Positions 13,034-25,400 of a stretch of 64,000 bases of DNA are shown one piece after another. The notes beneath the pieces were generated by a model, which was not told the origin of the DNA, did not search any database, and worked only from the letters and a program-made list of their open reading frames with translations. The DNA is from Leguminivora glycinivorella (lineage: Eukaryota > Arthropoda > Insecta > Lepidoptera > Tortricidae), in contig NC_062977.1 of assembly GCF_023078275.1 (NCBI RefSeq), positions 12,483,118 through 12,547,117 on the forward strand. Direction: 5' to 3'. A program made the position numbers and the translations under genes. Position 1 is the stretch's first letter. Every line of letters starts with the position of its first letter.

Positions 13034-13275
13034 CTATACCACATCTCGGACACTGGCGATCAAATATATGATATGAAAGACGCGCGTTCCTAGCACACAT
13101 TCTAAGCTCGTGTAGGTGAACGCTTACCATGCTTGTATGAGTGAGATATGACAGGTCGACTGTTCGCGTTTTTGACAGGCGGTAACTGTGAGGTAACCGA
13201 GAGGGGGTGGGCGGCACATTCAGCGGGGAGCGGGAGTGGCCATACTGTACGATAGTACTTTTTATTATACTGTGA
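13034..13275. repeat. ~240-bp interspersed repeat (CTCGTGTAGGTGAACGC family)
   Basis: It contains CTCGTGTAGGTGAACGC, GTTCGCGTTTTTGACAGGCG and GGTAACCGAGAGGGGGTGGG, and ends CTGTACGATAGTACTTTTTA. Copies are at about 26371-26556 and, split by an insertion, 53031-53076 plus 53604-53732. Class unknown. Confidence 0.75.
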
Positions 13276-15856
13276 CTATACGTCGTATCAGCTAGTTAAT
13301 TTCAAAGCTTCATATAGTAAGGCGCTCGCTAAGCTATAGAAATGCTGCGTCTGCGCCGTGTGGCCAATGTTTGCGTAGCGCTAAGCACTGCGCGTGCACA
13401 GACCATACGATCCAACACAAACCGACTATCACATTACTGCATCTATACCACTCTTCAGCTTTTGGCACTTCTAAGCCATACAATAGTTGGTAAAATACCT
13501 ATCATATGTTCTTTTTTTTTAAAGCTCAGAAGTTACCAGATAACGCAAAATTTTCATACAAAGTGCTACAACGAATATGAAGCTTATGGGAACAAGGGCA
13601 TTCCCTGCGCCAATGACATTCGATTTGTATCCATTGTTATTATGATAATTTCTAAAGCCTATCATATTGCCAACATTGTCTCTAAGCGAAAAATGGTCTC
13701 ATAATTACTTCAAAGCTCATTGTTTCTGTGATATTTGGCAAAAAAGTTGATCAATTTTAGGCCCAAAAACTAGTATTTTGGTCATGACTTTTGTTTTAAT
13801 TAGTTTAAAATTAAAATCTCTCTTGAATTTTTAGAAAAGTCAAAGGTAAATCCAAACATGTTGATTTTATGTATCTTCACTAAAATCAAATTTAGAAAAA
13901 AGTGTTTTTTTAGACCATGTTTAAAAAAATCATAAAAAAATAAGTATCCATTTTTTTTTCAAAATATGGCTCTTACGCATTGAAATAAAAGATTGAAGAA
14001 CCGGTGGCCGTTTATCTTATAGTTCTATCTATAGTGCAAATTTAGGAGTTTCAACTCAAAACGTGTCAAAATTCGATGAAAACCGTGTAGGCTCCACACG
14101 CCATAATTAGCTAGCTTCAAAAACTAGGGAAAAAATGATCGAGAGCGTTTGTAATTTTGTATGGAGAATTGACCCGTCTTGTTGCGTCTTAAATGTAAAG
14201 AAAAGCTGCTTGCTAGTGCAACTAGTGCAAGCGCTCATCATAGCCACGTCACTGCGTTTTATGAAACACCAATGTTTACCTATTATGTACCGTTTAGTGA
14301 TTTAATTGCTCGAAGCTGAGTGGAATTCAAAGCATCTTCATTGTTTTCCTTAATCTATGAAAAGTAAAAGATCGGCAATTTTATTGTTAAATTGATTTTC
14401 CCACCGTCTTCCCGCCATTCATTGCAGTGTTTTACTGCCTTTGGTAGCGTATCCACACGTTACGTAGGTACTCACATAATCTTCAAGTACAAAGTGGCTA
14501 TTAAAAATGTCATAGTAGATTATAATAACAGAACTTTCGTTAACAAATTTTCCGTTAAAAACTCTGTATTTGACAGAAAATCAGGTGTCTACAGTCCGCG
14601 ACAATAGCAGCTGATGAAACAAGGCACCAAAAATATCTGATATCCTGAACAACATTTCAAATTAGTATTTAAATTAACGTAATACAAAATAAGTGATTCC
14701 GGCTCTATGAACTACGAAGAATATAATGCACGTATTCAGGTCTTAAAATTCTACGTAATTAAATTTTGCTAATTTTCTAACAAAATAAATGAATCTTATT
14801 CTCAAAGTGTGGTCAGTCAGTTGTAGGTTAGGTCTGGTGTCTTATCATCTTATCAGTTATCAAGGTGTTGATTATTGTGACAGGTAATATGTCAGAATGC
14901 ATTTTATTCAGAAAATGACAGTCTAGATAAACAAAAAGGTGAGTTTATACCATCACAGAACTTAATTTAGATAGAAGAAACAAATTCATATATTTGTATA
15001 GGGGCCGAGCATGTCAAATTTTGTACTGAAGTTGATTCTTGCCTGTAATTTTAAATATGTCTCAGGCTCTTGATTGTTCATAATTTTTGTGTTGTTGCAA
15101 TTGAATATCACGTAACGAGGCATTTTTTATGTTTTGGTTGACTTCAACTTACAAAAATTGACGCCCGAAAGCTGCAAGCTGCGAGTAAAGACGGACAACT
15201 CAGTGGATTTCACTGAGTTCATTTGACACGCTAAGTAGATACGTTTGCTTGATCTATGGTATATAATATGACAGCTGTGGTTTATACTACAAAACTAGGT
15301 TCGAACAATTTACCATAACCTAGGTAGGGTAACCATGTTGTGACCAAAATAACAGGATTTAGGAAAACAATCATATTAATGATTATTAACTAGTTTAACA
15401 ACACGCGGCCTAATAAGCGTTTTAGCAATAGGAAAAAAGTTTAAATAGTACATTACATCAGAGGCCGGGAAAATGAGGATTTCCGGCCAAGTGGGTATAT
15501 ACATAGCGGATAGGGATACGAGGCCGGGAATCCGTTTTCACGCCGAGGCATGTATAGTGCTTTTCTCAAACATACAATGAAATAAATAAAAAATGCTCTA
15601 AAGGACAATATTTTATAAAAAAAAAGTTACTTTGCAGGCCTAGGCCTAAAAAATAATATGAAATCCCTTTACAGTCCTCTCGAGTTGTTGCGCCCAAAAA
15701 GCGATACTTCCCAGCCCATTTTAAGGAACGTAAAGACAATATTTCATTGCATGTTTGAGAAAAACATGTTTTGTATTACGTTCATTGAAACATCCTGTAG
15801 ATAAATATGTAAGTAGGTAGATACAGTTCGTGGTCAGAAATGCCAAAGTTATTTTT
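13276..15856. other. Intergenic sequence with no gene recognised
   Basis: AT-rich; a 120-codon ORF at 13342-13704 has no domain, no homologue I recognise and no splice context, and is probably chance. The rest shows no clear repeat. Confidence 0.4.
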
Positions 15857-16664
15857 AGGGTTCCGTAGTCAACTAGGAACCCTTATAGTTTCGCCATGTC
15901 TGTCTGTCCGTCCGTCCGTCCGTCCGTCCGTCCGCGGATAATCTCAGTAACCGTTAGCACTAGAAAGCTGAAATTTGGTACCAATATGTATATAAATCAC
16001 GCCGACAAAGTGCAAAAATAAAAAATGGAAAAAAATGTTTTATTAACGTACTCCCCCTACATGTAAAGTGGGGGCTGAAATTTTTTTTCATTCCAACCCT
16101 AACGTGTGATATATTGTTGGATAGTATTTAAAAATGAATAAGGGTTTGCTAACATCGTTTTTTGATAATATTTATTTTTCGGAAATAATCGCTCCTAAAG
16201 GAAAAAAAGTGCGTCCCCCCCCCCTCTAACTTTTGAACCATATGTTTAAAAAATATGAACGTGTTTGAACTTGATAGGTTCAGTAGTTTTTGAGAAAAAT
16301 ACGATATATTGTTGGATAGGTCCGTCCGTTTAAAATCTCAGTAACCGTGAATAAGGGTTTGTATATCAATAAACATCGTTTTTTATTAGATAATATTTTT
16401 TTTTTCCAAAACGTGTGACAATCGCTCCGTTTTTTAATAATATTAATATTTTCGAAATAAAAAGGAAAAAAAAGTGCGTCCCCCCCTCTAAATTTTGAAC
16501 CATATGTTTAAAAATATGAAAAAAATCACAAAAGTAGAACTTTATAAAGACTTTCTAGGAAAATTGTTTTGAACTTGATAGGTTCAGTAGTTTTTGAGAA
16601 AAATACGGAAAACTACGGAACCCTGCACTGAGCGTGGCCCGACACGCTCTTGGCCGGTTTTTTT
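15857..16664 (+). mobile_element. Terminal-hairpin element with GTCC microsatellite, internally duplicated copy
   Basis: It begins AGGGTTCCGTAGTCAACTAG with the folding partner CTAGGAACCCT, then (GTCC)n, and ends CACTGAGCGTGGCCCGACAC, then CTTGGCCGGTTTT. Compared with the 539-bp copy at 62183-62721 it is about 270 bp longer. The block with ATGAATAAGGGTTTG and AAAGTGCGTCCCCCC occurs twice, showing an internal tandem duplication. Confidence 0.75.
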
Positions 16665-16880
16665 ATGTAGCGCTTACAGAATGAGAAAATAATTCATCTC
16701 AAAATAAGAAAGTGACAAGTGACTACTGAACATTTTGGATTTATGTCCAAATGATAATAATACTAAATAATGTAGGTAGGTACTTGTCAAACTAGGTACC
16801 TACCTGTCACGGCAAATTGCAGCACTTCTAGGTTTAGCCAACGATATCTTTGTTTTTCTCGTACATGATGTATTATCGAC

Positions 16881-17136
16881 GACCGGTCTGGCTCAGACGG
16901 TAGTGACCCTGCCTGCTGAGCCGCGGTCCTGGGTTCGAATCCCGGTAAGGGCATTTATTTGTGTGATGAGCACAGATATTTGTTCCCGAGTCATGGATGT
17001 TTTCTATGTATATAAGTATGTATTTATCTATTTAAGTATGTATATCTTCGCTTAGCACCCATAGTACAAGCTTTGCTTAGTTTGGGGCTAAGTTGATCTG
17101 TGTAAGGTGTCCCCCAATATTATTATTATTATTATA
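16881..17136 (+). mobile_element. tRNA-derived SINE
   Basis: The head has a canonical pol III A box TGGCTCAGACGG (16889-16900) and B box GGTTCGAATCC (16932-16942) in a ~70-nt tRNA-like segment. A tRNA-unrelated body of ~165 bp follows (containing CTTCGCTTAGCACCCATAG), with an ATT-repeat tail at 17117-17136. The tRNA-like part lacks a proper acceptor stem, so it is a SINE and not a tRNA gene. Confidence 0.85.
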
Positions 17137-17780
17137 ATGTATGTCTTTCCCATCACGGAACAATGGTATTCCGGACCTTTGGGAGGCGTGCGCGGGGCCG
17201 AAGCCAACGCGTAGAGGCCCTTTCGACACTTTAATGAAATGTAAGGGGTACACCGAGCGGATGTTGCCCTTGCCCATATCATGGGACACACGCAGAGGCA
17301 ACACCCGCCAGGGTGTAAGGACTATTTGAGAGTTAATGGAATCTAAAATGAACTGGTCTATTTTGATGAAAGTGATGGACTAAATACTGGGCTATGGATA
17401 AAAAACCGGACGCCTGCCTAATAAAACGGTATCCAATTTTATTTCCGGCAGACGGTGACTCGTCCCCACAAGATGGGCCCCCACAAAAAGCGACATCCAA
17501 GATGGCTCAAGGGCAACACCGGTGTGAGAACTCAAGGGTGTCGAGAGGTGTACACCGCTTTCTGCCCAGTGGCTGTTAAGCCACTGTACCAACTCGCGTC
17601 TTATGCAAATTTTCACTTCCACCCCTGGGGCATGTAGCCCTAACGACTCCACTCTGGACGGCCAGCCAAGGCAAGCCAGAGGTAGAGAGTACTGTCCCAC
17701 CCACCCGCCTTACGGGTAACAGAACTCCCCAGGAGCACTCGGGTACGTGGGGTCGCTGTTATTATTATTATTATTATTTA
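17137..17780 (+). mobile_element. Retroelement-like segment with (TTA)n tail
   Basis: A GC-richer stretch of ~620 bp follows the SINE and ends in a TTA/ATT repeat at about 17757-17780, which suggests a non-LTR or SINE-like 3' end. Overlapping ORFs in several frames are interrupted. I recognise no domain in them. Confidence 0.5.
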
Positions 17781-18246
17781 TTATGACTATGTAATTTACG
17801 TTCTCACTCGATGTTAAATAAGGTCTGCAAGTGCTCTTTCAACACATGAGATGTGCAATCTCTTACTTGTCTAAGTACGCCTAAAATACATTCGAACAAT
17901 CGTCACAATTTGAGTGCTCATAATGTATTAGGTCTAGCGCTGTGACTTTATCGGTCCGTAATAAAACATCCATCCATTCCTATCGAGCATACATATAAGG
18001 CTGAAAGGAGAGAATGGTTTATGTCGGCGATGAAGACAGTGCAGCTGGTGTACTGTTAACCTCAGCCTTCAGTGGCGCACAAACAACTTCAGCGGTTCGG
18101 GGTGGGCCTGGGCTCTAACCATATTGGCATTATGGCGAGCAAATATATCCAGTGCTTCCGGGCTCAGCAGTTAATTACTAACATAATTGCACTGTATGTA
18201 CTCGTATCCCTCTATCTCTACCTATCTACCCGCAGTTAACAGTCTT
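17781..18246. other. Unique intergenic sequence
   Basis: No gene or repeat recognised. Confidence 0.35.
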
Positions 18247-18375
18247 AGGGCCAGTTACATCAACCACATTTGACAGACACATCATCGTCACGCAGAAGAC
18301 GTCTATGGAACTTCCCATACAATAAAATTTTACGAACGCTTTAACGGAGACAGACAGTTTGGTGCAACCGGCCCT
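18247..18375. mobile_element. MITE, AGGGCCAGTTGCATCAACC family
   Basis: Ends AGGGCCAGTTACATCAACC and GGTGCAACCGGCCCTT, with the shared centre AGACGTCTATGGAACTTCCC. Confidence 0.8.
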
Positions 18376-18977
18376 TACTTTTTGCACTAGATATTGTTTA
18401 GGAACCTTACCTACCTACTACTTATTAGAATGGAGGATTAGATTAGGTGAATAAAATATTTCTGGTGTGATAAAGCCTTAACATTCTTTAAACCTTTATT
18501 GATTTGACATTGACGGTACAGTCGTCATCAAATACATATAATATCAAAAGCTACAAAAGCGCTTACAAATATCTGAGCATACCTACGTCACTATTTTGAA
18601 GGCCCCAAGTGTGTGTTCAAGTAGTGCCCGGTAATTAATGGACAACCGTTTAACCACCAAGAGGGCACCTTATACTGGTCCACCGACCGAATTGGATGTC
18701 TAACCTTAAAATAGTTCGCAATCTACAGTTCGCGCGCCGTTTAGGTAAATGAGCTATAAATTTAGAAGTAAAATTTCTGTTTGCTGAATCGATCTTACGC
18801 TGGTTAGAAGGAGTTAAGGTTAAGCGGTCAATTGGTTTCCATCTTCTCGGTGATTGGGGTCGATCGAAGACGATATTCGCCATTAAACGTCAATCCGTTG
18901 CATCGATATTTTTTTAAACTAACTAACTAACTGTTATTGTTAGAACATGGCTGTATTTCGGTAGGTAAGTAGGTATC

Positions 18978-19075
18978 AGTGGCGGGGCGTCGATACAACT
19001 CGATTCCCTACGGGTTCCCTAAAATTCTCCAGTATCTGTAGAAGTTAATACAAAACAGATCCCGAAAACCCCTCC
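18978..19075. repeat. Short interspersed repeat GGCGTCGATACAACTCG
   Basis: About 95 bp (GCGTCGATACAACTCGATTC onward) that recurs almost unchanged at 63291-63375. Neither copy has obvious complete termini. Confidence 0.65.
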
Positions 19076-19138
19076 GGCTTTATCAACGAAAATTCACAAG
19101 ATACAAAAAATTACCTACCATTTTGGGATTGGAAATTT

Positions 19139-19570
19139 TCTTTTCCCCTCACTAGCTCGGAAACACGTGTTTTGTCCTTCAATACCAGCGGGTAAAAACG
19201 CATTTTATCCACTAGTGGGTAAAGTAATTTGACCTTGAATAAAGTCTAATTTACTGCTTTCAAATTGATAAAAGTAGGTAAATCTAGCAATAAAGATGAT
19301 TTACCACCTGTGGAACTACTGGAAGCAGTGATAAGCGCATTTTTTGCGTTGCAGTTTCCTCGCTATAGTGAGGGGAAAAGTTTTGTGTTACACTCGGGTG
19401 CAAATGTATTTTACTTCTCGTGTGTTAAAAACCTCGCAAGTTCAGGATTCTATTCTCGAACCACTCGCTTCGCTCGTGGTTCAACTATAGAATCCTTTCA
19501 CTTGCTCGTTTTTCAATTCCACACTCGGCGTTAAAATACAACTTTGCCCCCTTGTATAACAAATAACTAT
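19139..19570 (+). mobile_element. ~430-bp repeat, CCCCTCACTAGCTCGGAAAC subfamily
   Basis: It begins CCCCTCACTAGCTCGGAAAC, has a centre with TTCTCGAACCACTCGCTTCG and ends TTTGCCCCCTTGTATAACAA. A close copy is at 44343-44770. It shares its right end with the 11901-12333 family. Short ORFs here come from the repeat. Confidence 0.75.
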
Positions 19571-20664
19571 TTCCTACCTATACACAAATATTTATAAGTA
19601 TAAGTTCCCTCAATTATTGCACATCAAAATTTCACAATATCCCTACGGCATATCGGTAGGTAAATTTATAAAATACAGTCAATATAGTGTTGACTGCCGA
19701 TATGCAAAAACAATGCAGCGCGCGGCTGGTAGGTATATTGTAAATAAGCAAACACACAGCTGCTAAGCGCCTAAAGCGAGATGCGCACGGTAAATAAGTA
19801 TAACGGTGGTTTTACAACCGCCCGAGCGCCTAGACCTGACGCGCCTCGGAACATTGCCAATTCTCACTCCTCAATAGCCTTTGGAATTTCTCACAGTACG
19901 ACTGTTCCTCGCCATAAACAGATTCGCTATTCATTATCTCAGCATAAACATATATTACGAAATAACCAATTTCATTGCCAACTGCCCCGGTTCATTGAAT
20001 TTGAGGGATTAAACGCGAATTTAGCACTCTCATACAACTATTATAAAAGCATTTTACGTCCGATTGGCAATAATGCCAATCAAAGAACCTTACGGTACAC
20101 TGATTGATACAAGGCTAACTTGCCATTTGATACAAGCTGCGCTTTGTGACCAGCATCATTGCTGCAATCGAGTACATAAATATACCTACTTACTTTAACT
20201 TTAATGACCAATTAGGTAAATAATATTACACTTTAGGACCAATTAGGTAAATATATTATTGCGACAGTTACCTACACGTTTTTCTATCACCCATTCCGAG
20301 CTCCATACCTATATTATTTAGCTATGTACACATTGTACAGTCCTACAATAAACTTTAGATATTAAAGTGGCGACAATTTAGTGTCGTACAAATTCAGATT
20401 TCACTTTTTATGTTGTGGTCCTGTGTGCGTAGCCGAATGCCCAAACGCATCACGATTCGCTCACGATTCGTTTAGATTTTGGGTGTCGGGAACAAAAAAA
20501 GCCACTTTTGCTTTGCTGCCCGTTTTTAGCCCAGATTAGTGAGTGTGTTTAACACGTTCACTCTATCTGTAACGGAATTTTCAGCTTTACGGCTTTGTAA
20601 TATATAGGCTTGCCGAGGATACGGGATCTAAAACGTGCTGGGGGTGCAGATAAATTAAAATACG
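19571..20664. other. Intergenic sequence downstream of SMG6
   Basis: No gene recognised. It includes a truncated GTGCGTAGCCGAATG-family MITE at 20423-20480. A 108-codon ORF at 19781-20107 has no recognisable domain and is treated as chance. Confidence 0.4.
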
Positions 20665-22387
20665 GATAGTTCAAGTATGTAATTCAATTTATTCGAACAT
20701 CATGATTTAGGACAAAAAAAACGTGGTAAAGTTTGTTTGAATAAAAACAACATTGTGTCCAATGCTAAATATTCTATAAAGTGTTAGCAGTGTATTGACT
20801 CAGGTTATCACACATATTGTCTAAAAGTAAAAGCATCGAGCAAATATGACATGCTTTAATAAAAACTTTTCAATATTTTAATGTTATCTTGTAGTGGCAA
20901 TGATAAAAATATCTAAAAAATATGATTGTTGAATGCGCTACATGTAATAGGAGTCCAACAATACAAATAAGACTTAAGTGAGAGGATAACGGAACATAAT
21001 ATGATTAAACGTTAACATTTGTCACTTTTGTACATTATGTTAGTAACAGCTCATACTGCATTTGTAATAAATTTGTCTATTTATGTCACTTTCAGCTCTT
21101 AATTCTAACTTGCATCAAAACACGACGTGCCGATAAAATATTACAACGTGTAATACATACTACTATAAATGTTCTCAAGTTTTGTAACTACGTAAAACAT
21201 AACGCGATTTTATTCGGATTTCAGAACGGGAAACCTCGATCTTCCGATTATTCTGATAAACTAAAGTCGGATACCTGTGCTATACCTGTCAGGTATAGTT
21301 CAACATTAATATATCTTAAAAATTAACCTTCATATAAACTATAACTCATCATGAATGTAGTTAGCAGTAGGTATATGGTAATTTACTGTCTCGTAGTTTA
21401 ACTAGTGACTTAATAAAAAAAGTAATTAATGTGTTAATTATTAAGCAGGTAATTCAAACATGTAAGCACATAATTAGGTATATCTTAAAAATATTGTTTC
21501 GTCTACATCATGCATCTCTTTATAGCATTTATAATCCGGTTGCATTCTCAATATTTGGATCCTTGAATAACCAACCATACTTTATAATTTGAAGATTTAT
21601 AATCAACTTTATCAGTCACGAATATTTGATTTAAATGCTTATGTTATACTAAAAATTACACAGCGTATCCGACCCACTGTTAATAATTTCATGTCCGTAA
21701 AAGAATATCTTCAAAAATACATTTATTAAGAGTTTTGCACGCAAACGCATTTTTTTTTTCTATTCTATGATTCTAGTCGAAGTAAATATTAAAATGAAGA
21801 GAAACTTATTAACCACAAGATGCAAGCTGGTATCCACTCTCATAAGATGCATCCTAACTTTTAAAACATAAACCGTGACATTATGTCGCAGCAATCGTCA
21901 CTGGGCACATGATTAAATCAATATAAAAATAAAAGAAAACAAGACAATATTTTGCCTCGAAATGGATAATGTATATTTAAATTCTATTATCCTAACTACA
22001 AAAAATAAAAAATATACTTAATATGTTACATTAAAAATAAGTAAAAATAATAGCGATATAACACTAAAATTACGATTTACCTAATATCTTAGAAATAAAA
22101 CTAGAATATAATGATAACAACGTAAACATGGCTCCGAACCCGAGCGCGAGTTCGCGGGCCCTTAACAAAATGTATCATTTGTATAAACGTCTATTGGTGT
22201 ACGAATTTTACTTACTCTATCAATTCCTATTACTATAGTGACAAACATTAGTGAACCGCCGAGGCGGAATTATGGACTTTTTAAGCACTAAGGCCCTGGA
22301 GACCTCCGGGCCGACTAACCGCTAGACAGTCGGGCACAGCTTGCTAAACATACAGTCACATAATGAGATGAACCGTCGTCTAGCACT
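20665..22387 (-). other. SMG6: Probable SMG6 3' untranslated region
   Basis: AT-rich sequence after the SMG6 stop codon with no repeat I recognise and no convincing ORF. AATAAA signals on the minus strand lie at 21721-21726, near 21207 and at 20688-20693. The last is followed by a change to less AT-rich sequence and would place the transcript end near 20665-20675. The end point is a guess. Confidence 0.45.
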
Positions 22388-22435
22388 TTACTTGCTGCTA
22401 ACAGCTTTTTCATTATCTGCTTCCGTTGGCGAATT
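22388..22435 (-). CDS. SMG6: SMG6 last coding exon
   Basis: After TATCTGTTTTCAG, 15 codons read NSPTEADNEKAVSSK and end at TAA (22390-22388). Vertebrate SMG6 stops right after the PIN domain, so this short polar tail is extra. The splice site is strong and the phase matches; the tail itself has no recognisable motif. Confidence 0.8.
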   Translation of the reverse strand, partial: NSPTEADNEKAVSSK

Positions 22436-25400
22436 CTGAAAACAGATAAGTTTTATTTACAACTCATACTCAAAATGGCACAATTCTAAAGATTTTAGAA
22501 TTAAGGTTAGAATTAAGCGGTCTTCTGCAATGTTAGCGCAACGTTCAGTTACAGGCGCTCGAAAATCGATTCCTCGGAGTATATTATATGAAATATAACG
22601 TCAGTATTCCTCTGTTCAAATGAATAAAATGTTGAGCTAAAATACATGGAAATAGTGCCATTAAATGAACAGCAGCCAAGACGCTAGTTACTGCTTATAA
22701 CCAAAATTATCCACAATTGCCAATACGATCGTCATGATTCACGAAGACGCGTAATTTATCATGGTTTTAAGAGTTCGATATATGTTTTGCACGAAATGTC
22801 AACCCACACAAACAACTCGTACCAAACCAGGGTTATCATAGGTTTTGGAGGTAAATGATAGTGATGGCGGCATTAGTGGTTAAGTTAGGGCATTACCTGA
22901 GGAGTGAGGCCGGCCCACGAGACGAAGGAGGGCAGGTCGCGCGCCGGCAGCTCGGCGGCCAGCGCCTTCACGCGCAGGTTGCGGTCGTCCGTCAGCAGCA
23001 CCACTTCCCACACGAGCCGCCCTCCGCTCTCTTCGGCACGCTCTGTTGGTTAACATCATTACTTTGAAAGAACGCTTGTAACCAATTGTTTACAAGCTTC
23101 CCAATTGGGAAGACCAAAGTGATCTAATAAGAGCTCCGCGATCAGTTGTGTGCTTATCATCATCACGAGGACCAGATTCCAACCCTACTGACTTATTTTC
23201 AAAGCTGACTGAAGCTGAGTAGTTGCATTGACGTGTCCAAGCAATCCTGATTGCTTTTTAAAGTCGGTGACCTACTCGGATCGTTCATGTGATCGGTCTA
23301 GGGTCAAATCGAAATGATGTTAACAAATATAAACATGCGTTTATACGATAAAAAAACCAAAAGGTATGCAGCAGAAAAAATACCCAGATTAAAACACAAA
23401 CAAAGCATCATATAAATACGAAAAAATAATCATGACAACAATCATAACGCGTCAGGTGAATCAATAAATCCGGTCGATTGAGATCTATAGTTTTTTGCAA
23501 TAGCAAACGTGGGCTAGCCGTTTTTATCGACCAATCATTGATCGCGCCCGGGATAACTCGAATAACAACCGAGTGGTCATTGACGCCAATCACCATCAAT
23601 CGATACTATTAAATTATTAAATATTTGAAACACATTTATTTTAGTATATAGTTTCCTTTTAAAAATCTCTAACACCACTTTGAATCAAGAAATGGCTGAT
23701 GCTGAATTATTTTTATAACTGCTTATCATTTGTGATGATGTGCGGTCGTCGCAAATGACAATAATATTAAAATTTGGTGGTAAGATCAAAACAATATTAT
23801 TGAAGCAAAGGAATTTCTTCAACCAAGAGCGTTGTCGACACTGACAAATCATATTAAATGATCAATTTTATATCTCGTCAGAATCAGAATGCGCCTCCTG
23901 AGACCTTAGTTATACCTAAGATACTACATATTTAATCTTCGCAATCTTCAGAATCGACTGAAGATTTAACTCATTTAGAGGTAGATAGCGCGCGAACTTG
24001 CAAGGGAGTTTAAATAATATATTGATTGTGAACTATGATACTTAGTTAAGAATGTGCTGAAACTCATAAAAGTTGCCTAAGAGAGCTCATGGACATGTTA
24101 GTTATAAGTCATTGTTTTGGTTTACTGACGATTCGCCAAAAAATGTTTCCCAAAGTTTCACACCCCAAACTATTATTCCCAAATTATCATTTCCCAAATA
24201 AACGTTTGGCAAAACAACTTATCGCAAATTGACATTTAGCAAAACTTTTTTTGGCAAGTATTTATGTCCCAAAATATTTACTTGGTCAAATTTCATTTTA
24301 CCAAATATTATTAAGTCAAAGGTATTGTTAAGCAAAATTTCCATTTCCCAATATATTGTAATTAAATGTCGCACTAAGATTTGTGTGAAATAATGTCATT
24401 TGTCAAGGATGACATTTTCTCTTACATGTCCGGATACATTTATTAAAAAGAAACTGATGTTTTCAAGACCATTATGTTCTATTAATTTATTCTATGTCAT
24501 CCTACAATTAATTTTAAAACAAGTCGATTTCTCGCTTAGCATCAAATTGCAATCACCAATGACATACAGTCTTGATTTCTTGTGATCGTAGTTGCAGCGG
24601 ATGTAATATTTATCCGTCAAACGTGGCTCTTGCATGGTGTAATTTGTAGAAAAAGTCTTTGCCCAAGATCATTATTTTGGATTATTGTCATTGAAAAATA
24701 AAATCACAATTTCAAACGTAATTAATTTGAGAAAAATTTTAATTAACATTTTCTTTCGTCCAACTGAAGCACTTGGAATTCTAAAATTATCATTTGACAG
24801 ATTTTGAAGTTAAATTTGTAAAAATCTTCGGTAAAATACGATCCCGTAGAAATGCAAATGCCTAAATATTTTCGAAATTTGCGATGTGACCAAACATGTT
24901 TTTTTTGCATTAAACAATTTAGTTTTCTTTTAACCAAATAATTAAAACTTGACCAGTTATACACAAGTGTAATCAACCAACCACCAGGTCAAGACCTGTC
25001 TACCTCTTCCGGGTATGCATGAATTTATGTACATACATGTAAATTTTAATTGGAATAGCTGTGAGCTTAAATATCATATAGAGTAAAAGGTTAAGGGTCC
25101 AAAATGTTTAAATGGCGTTACGTACCTGGTTCGCTAGCGATGTTCGCGTGCAGGTTGAGCGCGGTGGCGAGCACTCGGTCGTCGTTGGTGGCGCGCTGGT
25201 CGCGCTCGGCGAAGGCGCGCGTGGCGAGCAGCGAGCCCTTGCTGGTGGCGAAGCGCACGCCCGCGCCCGCGCCAGCGCCCGCGCCGCCCAGCCACGCCAG
25301 CGCCGCGTCGGCGGCCGGCCCCACGCGCGAACACTTGCGGAGGCCCTCCAACTCGGTCATAACTGAGCGATAAACCAAATAATTCTCCTTTTTAGATCAT

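Noticed and set aside
13342..13704. 120-codon ORF on the plus strand
   Set aside because: No domain, low-complexity AT-rich composition, no splice context; expected by chance at this length.
16881..16951. Possible tRNA gene
   Set aside because: A and B boxes are good, but the ends do not pair as an acceptor stem and a SINE body with an ATT tail follows.
24137..24352. CRISPR or simple microsatellite
   Set aside because: Only four bases per unit are kept and there is no spacer structure; recorded instead as a degenerate periodic array.
25104..25378. Overlapping Ala/Pro- and Arg-rich ORFs on both strands
   Set aside because: Shadows of the GC-rich SMG6 PIN exon in other frames; only the frame with TELEGL and TNDDRVL fits the family and the splice phases.
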